From: DASPKA01 sp035628335
GTDB lineage: Bacteria; Patescibacteriota; Doudnabacteria; UBA920
Assembly (NCBI GenBank): GCA_035628335.1
Contig: DASPKA010000120.1
Span: 1 to 6,769, forward strand
Length of the DNA: 6,769 nucleotides
Direction: 5' to 3'
In this document: one piece after another, positions 4,201-6,769 of the stretch
Numbering within the stretch: the stretch's first letter is position 1
Layout of the letters: every line of letters begins with the position of its first letter
Notes under the pieces: generated by a model
Told to the model about the DNA's origin: nothing
Databases searched by the model: none
Seen by the model: the letters and a program-made list of their open reading frames with translations, nothing else
Position numbers and translations under genes: made by a program

Positions 4201-6769
4201 CAGATACATCAACGACATTAAATGTGCCGCTGTCAGTAGCGATATAAGCATAACGACCAGAAACTTCAATTGCATTGATATAGGCATTCAAGCCAAATGC
4301 TGAGACTAGTGTACCTACCTTTACCGGCAAGCTAGGATTTGATACATCTAAAACATAGAAGTTACTCTGGTTAGAATGAGCTCCAAGATATACATAGCGA
4401 CCCGATACATGAATAGCATCTAGCTCTATACCATCCACTACGGTGGTAGATGTAGCACTTGGGGATGCAGGATTCTTAATATCAACAATTCTCAATTCGC
4501 CATTTCCACAAGCCAGATAAAGGTAGCGGCCTTGCGCGGCAAGATCAAAGGCTGAACAACCTGGAGTATAGGTAACGATTGTAGCCGGAGCTGATGGATT
4601 ACTGATATCAATGACAAATACCTGGCCAGCATTATTGGATACATACGCGTAACGGCCCTGCACAACTACACGCCTCGAATTAGCACCCAAGGATCCAACA
4701 GATCCAGCCAAGACAGGCGCTGTCGGGTTTGATATGTCTACGATTTGCATGGTCTGACCGGTGCCATTTGCAACATAGGCATACTTTCCTTGGACAAATA
4801 CTTCCCATGGGTCATCACCAGAATTTATAGACCCGACAATATATGGCGTAGCGGGATTGCTGATATCAACGATTCTCAAAGTGTCATCACCAGCAGATAC
4901 AATGTAAGCATACTTGCCTTGGACCTTAATACCCACACCGCCATTACTACTACCCACAGCAAGCGAGGTGATGAGTGCTGGATTTGTAGACCTGGTAACA
5001 TCATAAATATACAGATTGGCAGTACCTCCAGAAGCTTGTGCTAAATATGCATAACGTCCCTGAATAACTAGGTTCTTTATCGAGCCACCAGTTGAAGCTG
5101 AGCTAACAAATGTGGGAGCTAAATTAGCATTGGCAAGCGAAGAAATATTACCAATCGCGGTAATATTCCCTTGTACACTGAGCGCGGAAGTCGGCGCAGT
5201 TACCGTACCGATACCGACATTGCCAACGACATTCAAGCTACCGGTATTACCGTTGAAAGTTAAGGAACGGGCAGATTGTGATCCAACGACCAACAACTGA
5301 GCAGGAGTATTTGTACCAATGCCGACATTTCCAACATTGGTAATATATAAACGATCAGTAGCTGCTGTTTGCAACCGCACTGCGCCTGAACTATTTGCGT
5401 CGCTGTCAGCATTCATCACCAAATCAGTGACATTAGCCATGCTGTTGGCACTACCAATGCTGGCAGTTGTCATAAGCGAACCGTCAGCAAAACGAATACC
5501 AGTTCCCGTACCCAAGAAATGTAATGCCGCGGTCGGCGTGCCCGTACCAATTCCTATATTACCGATAAAGCTAGAGGTGCCCACAACATCGAAACGCGTG
5601 TTAATCAAAGCCCCCTGGTTCATAATTGCCAAGTCACTAAACCGCGCGCTGGCTGCAGTCAACAATTCCCGTACTTGCAAATCACCAGTATCCATAGTCG
5701 CGGATTCAATATTGCTTAGAAACGCTCCACCGATATCTAGTACTCGAACTTGGCCCGAGCCACTCGATTCAATGTAATAGAGCAGTCTACCTGCTACTTC
5801 AAAATAATTTACTGTATTCGTGGGTATAACCGCACTCAAAGTTGGGCTAGACGGATTAACCAAATCATAAACAGAAATTCCGCTGCTTCCAGTCATATAT
5901 AAATATCTACCTTTAACCACAGGAAGGTTTGCGGTACTGTTAAGACTTATGGTATTAACGAGCGTAGGAGAAGTTGGGTTGCTGTAATCTAGTATTTGCA
6001 AATCCCTGCCGCCACTAGCAGTAACTACAATGGCGTAAACATACTTGTCTTCCACAGTCATATTTGAGAACTGCGAACCGGTTAATACGTAGTTAGATAC
6101 CAGGGAAGGATTAGACGGGTTGGAGATATCGTAGAGACGAATATTGACCCCATCACGCTCACCCACATACATATACTTACCCCGAATTTGCATACCGAGC
6201 GACATGAAAGTAGACAGAGGGAGAGTATAGACTAAGGCTGGATTTGTCGGAACCGAAGCGTCATAAATTTGCACACTACTACTTAAGTTACCTGTATATA
6301 TATATTTTCCTGAAGCCGCCATTGTGAAGGCGACAGATGGGACTGACGTGCTAGACTTGAGCACTGGAGCCGTTGGGTTGGAGATATCAATTATATGCAA
6401 AGCCGGACTAGTTGTAGCGGTAACAAACGCCAGCTTACCTGAGACAACAATACGACCAAGAGCATCACTGGATCCAAACGTCATGCTCCCTACTATACTT
6501 GGAGCAGCTGGGTTAGAAATATCAATTATGTTGAACTTTTTATTTGTGCTATCTGAGGTATATATATATCTTCCCTGCATAGCCATGTTAGCACCAGTAT
6601 TTGTTATATTCCCTATCTCGCGTATCTTACTCGATGATGTGGGTAAAAATAGGGGACTTGGCGCAGAAGTTGTACCCACACCTACATTGCCAGAAGTTGT
6701 TACCACTAAGCTACGATAACTCGTTGTACCCACATCCAGTAAGCCGCTCGGATTACTTGTTCCAACACC
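1223..6769 (-). CDS. Giant modular surface fibre protein: two LVIVD propellers, stalk and head repeats, S74 autoprotease (N-terminus outside window)
   Basis: Likely extracellular or cell-surface adhesin/fibre; the ligand is unknown. The frame is open from the right edge to TAA at 1223-1225 (1848 residues). The GTG at 6733 is not a start: the codons before it read GVGTSNPSG, another stalk repeat, so the true start and any signal peptide lie outside. Numbering from Val at 6733 as 1: stalk 1-36; seven-bladed propeller about 38-345; stalk 350-535; second propeller about 536-853; stalk 855-1030; eight 17-residue head repeats 1038-1177; stalk 1190-1470; S74 chaperone-protease from S1476; coiled coil to about 1624; beta-rich domain 1627-1740; acidic Ser/Thr/Pro tail 1741-1836. 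About a dozen GNxGIGT repeats occur. Only four Cys (725, 742, 972, 979) are present. No LPXTG motif or membrane segment is seen at the C-terminus. S74 fibres are usually trimers, so this one probably is too. A phage tail fibre is the alternative, but LVIVD propellers favour a cellular surface protein. Confidence 0.9.
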   Translation of the reverse strand, partial: GVGTSNPSGLLDVGTTSYRSLVVTTSGNVGVGTTSAPSPLFLPTSSSKIREIGNITNTGANMAMQGRYIYTSDSTNKKFNIIDISNPAAPSIVGSMTFGSSDALGRIVVSGKLAFVTATTSPALHIIDISNPTAPVLKSSTSVPSVAFTMAASGKYIYTGNLSSSVQIYDASVPTNPALVYTLPLSTFMSLGMQIRGKYMYVGERDGVNIRLYDISNPSNPSLVSNYVLTGSQFSNMTVEDKYVYAIVVTASGGRDLQILDYSNPTSPTLVNTISLNSTANLPVVKGRYLYMTGSSGISVYDLVNPSSPTLSAVIPTNTVNYFEVAGRLLYYIESSGSGQVRVLDIGGAFLSNIESATMDTGDLQVRELLTAASARFSDLAIMNQGALINTRFDVVGTSSFIGNIGIGTGTPTAALHFLGTGTGIRFADGSLMTTASIGSANSMANVTDLVMNADSDANSSGAVRLQTAATDRLYITNVGNVGIGTNTPAQLLVVGSQSARSLTFNGNTGSLNVVGNVGIGTVTAPTSALSVQGNITAIGNISSLANANLAPTFVSSASTGGSIKNLVIQGRYAYLAQASGGTANLYIYDVTRSTNPALITSLAVGSSNGGVGIKVQGKYAYIVSAGDDTLRIVDISNPATPYIVGSINSGDDPWEVFVQGKYAYVANGTGQTMQIVDISNPTAPVLAGSVGSLGANSRRVVVQGRYAYVSNNAGQVFVIDISNPSAPATIVTYTPGCSAFDLAAQGRYLYLACGNGELRIVDIKNPASPSATSTTVVDGIELDAIHVSGRYVYLGAHSNQSNFYVLDVSNPSLPVKVGTLVSAFGLNAYINAIEVSGRYAYIATDSGTFNVVDVSGAEFTSALVHSLESGNIQSRGDIFAQGNMNAGSSLFVGQGGILSAGGLSIVSTSTHSYFGGNVGIGTSTPSLTFVVGSQTARSLFFDANTGNFGIGTSAPTATLAVGGSMFVAGSSTHMNGINLTAGCFAVNGNCFVQGTSSQWGAIGTSTSIYYTLGNVGIGTTTPNALFTVTGTSLIQGLTVGLGFNSIASNSAFGVSALSSNTSGQFNTALGYQALRFNTTGQSNTATGYQALVSNSSGQANTAYGLQSLNSSSTGSYNVGMGNYALFNNTTGRKNVAVGYQALYDLNILDGSDSNNTAIGFNTGLGILTGKNNTIIGANVTGLSSTLSDNIIIADGNGNQRINVTGSGNLGIGTSTPQSLFIVGSQTGRSLAFDANNAFVGIGTTTGLSYALDIQKFSYSPEGIRVRNKGNGSGSAAAILFEINDSATTPFRIQANSSANTAYGGAYSLNMVNDYNAPITFNTQVGEVLRVTGNGNVGIGTITPQAVLTVGSSTAVHGSGAGLPKLFAVGGTQTGNMFTVTNNGLVGIGIASPSYSLDINASTYSDGMRIQTNRIFSSINLINNSSGGHSWFISSHGGSSPGAGTLAFYDQTAAEYRMQINGSGNLRLNAYGAGTLVTDASGNVTASSDERLKNITGTFTRGLAEVLELNPIVYTWNTLSGMETATAYSGFSAQNIQAHIPEAVSQDTRGYLTLQDRPLLAALVNAVKELASSASEQQKQINDLQTAISKVSPKLAGLDVLLGSDETLAQRLEQLESRILNLESKFASLDAALKAAGSNGQIQISNFTGGVVADLTATGAVRFLQDVAMEGHLLVSNDTAGKATVTTGTSTVHVAYAKPYASKPNVTISLKTPIKLDWYVVKNETETGFDIEIAPVVAVDVEFTWISLGVAVVPDSDGRQNGEQVANPDYQVGPPPTSDPLNVGSDSQSRVPATATHADTEDTSATADVLSPTDSSLSNPSDIGPIGSISNPVSTSNSDTTTEVSIQQ
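1226..1855 (-). other. Beta-rich domain and acidic low-complexity tail after the S74 domain
   Basis: Residues 1627-1740 look like a compact beta domain: alternating hydrophobic strands such as VRFLQDVAMEGHLLVS, VHVAYAKPY, NVTISL and FTWISLGVAVV, with a conserved-looking KLDWYVVKNETETGFDI segment. I recall similar segments after S74 domains in CPR proteins but know no function. Residues 1741-1836 are a low-complexity tail rich in S, T, D, P and N, with no Lys and only two Arg (1747 and 1778), hence strongly acidic. It lacks a sortase motif, hydrophobic anchor or terminal aromatic beta-strand. If self-cleavage occurs, this whole region leaves with the chaperone. Confidence 0.6.
1862..2308 (-). 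other. S74 intramolecular chaperone autoprotease domain with coiled coil
   Basis: Residues 1476-1624. The hallmark SDERLKNI starts at S1476 (codon 2306-2308), with K1481 (2291-2293) five residues on. This spacing matches the Ser-Lys dyad of phage endosialidase chaperones and of vertebrate MYRF, which cut just before the Ser after trimer folding. The family core follows: LNPIVYTWN (1497-1505), YSGFSAQNIQAHIPEAV (1516-1532), LTLQDRPLLAALVNAVKEL (1540-1558). Two heptad-like helices come next (about 1552-1580 and 1593-1624, the latter with RLEQLESRILNLESK). The domain probably aids trimerisation of the upstream fibre and then releases a 361-residue C-terminal piece. Confidence 0.9.
3203..3622 (-). 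repeat. Eight tandem 17-residue YadA-head-like repeats
   Basis: Residues 1038-1177 are eight units with the consensus 'N-T-A-x-G-Y-Q-A-L-x-x-N-T-T-G-Q-x'. All are 17 residues (51 bases) except the sixth, which carries four extra residues (LDGSDSN region, 1123-1143). Clear units are NTALGYQAL (1055), NTATGYQAL (1072), NTAYGLQSL (1089), NVGMGNYAL (1106) and NVAVGYQAL (1123). Units 7 and 8 decay to NTAIGFNTG and NTIIGANVT before an NIIIADGNGNQRI exit. The pattern resembles head repeats of trimeric autotransporter adhesins, which stack as a left-handed trimeric beta-roll; that fold is inferred, not shown. Confidence 0.8.
4175..5128 (-). repeat. Seven-bladed LVIVD beta-propeller 2
   Basis: Residues about 536-853 again hold seven units. 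Blade starts are QGRYAY (558), QGKYAY (605), QGKYAY (648), QGRYAY (692), QGRYLY (734), SGRYVY (777) and SGRYAY (825), with inner strands such as LRIVDISNP, MQIVDISNP and VFVIDISNP. The last unit ends as VVDVSGAEF, matching the VLDIGGAF exit of propeller 1. The units are much closer to each other and to the family consensus than those of propeller 1, suggesting tighter constraint or more recent blade amplification. Two of the protein's four cysteines (725 and 742) are here, about 17 residues apart at the join of blades 4 and 5, and might form a disulfide. Confidence 0.87.
5699..6622 (-). repeat. Seven-bladed LVIVD beta-propeller 1
   Basis: Residues about 38-345 (Val at 6733 as 1) hold seven units of 36-45 residues. 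Each has the pattern 'x-V-x-G-[RK]-Y-x-Y-x' followed by '[IV]-x-D-[IV]-S-N-P-x-x-P'. The blade starts are near QGRYIY (53), SGKLAF (98), SGKYIY (141), RGKYMY (184), EDKYVY (228), KGRYLY (274) and AGRLLY (314). The last unit loses the SNP turn and ends as VLDIGGAF. Seven units fit one closed seven-bladed propeller. Blades here are diverged (for example DASVPTNP and DYSNPTSP), more so than in the second propeller. LVIVD repeats are found in bacterial and archaeal surface proteins; their ligand is generally not known. Confidence 0.85.

Noticed and set aside
5319..5777. 152-codon plus-strand open frame, and other plus-strand frames at 1251-1463, 1539-1844, 1854-2156, 4745-5044, 5112-5300 and 6324-6719
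   Set aside because: All lie antisense to the fibre gene and exist because its Gly/Thr/Val/Ser-rich repeats give few stops on the opposite strand. The translations show no domain or plausible start signal.
6731..6733. GTG as the start codon of the fibre gene
   Set aside because: The frame continues upstream to the window edge with a typical stalk repeat (GVGTSNPSG), there is no ribosome binding site, and no signal peptide follows the GTG.

Overview
The window holds two genes, both on the minus strand and both cut by a window edge, separated by a 207-base intergenic region. The stops and codons fit the standard code. The 1848 glycine-rich codons of the large gene contain no in-frame TGA, which argues against the TGA-to-Gly code of SR1/Gracilibacteria. 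Giant surface proteins that combine LVIVD beta-propellers, 'GNVGIGT.TP' stalk repeats, YadA-like head repeats and a C-terminal S74 autoprotease are, from general knowledge, typical of Parcubacteria and related Patescibacteria (CPR). That makes such a bacterium, or a phage of one, the most likely source. This assignment is inference; there is no rRNA or other marker here.

Layout from right to left, in the direction of transcription. Positions 6769-1223 encode 1848 residues of a modular extracellular fibre protein whose N-terminus lies beyond the window. Its order is: stalk, seven-bladed LVIVD propeller, stalk, second seven-bladed LVIVD propeller, stalk, eight 17-residue head-type repeats, stalk, an S74 intramolecular-chaperone autoprotease with the Ser-Lys dyad intact, a coiled coil, a beta-rich domain, and an acidic Ser/Thr/Pro tail. 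Positions 1222-1016 hold a GC-rich inverted repeat just after the stop, a long hairpin with a U-tract (likely terminator), and an extended -10 promoter. Positions 1015-1 encode a secreted GH19 chitinase that runs off the left edge, with both catalytic glutamates and all the substrate-binding residues I could align.

The terminator and the separate promoter suggest that the two genes are transcribed independently. Both products appear to be exported. A plausible shared role is contact with another cell or a glycan surface: the fibre protein would bind through propellers and head repeats, and the chitinase would cut GlcNAc polymers (chitin, or possibly peptidoglycan). That link rests only on adjacency. 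The most notable points are the twin-propeller fibre whose autoprotease is followed by about 210 further residues, and a well-conserved GH19 enzyme next to it.
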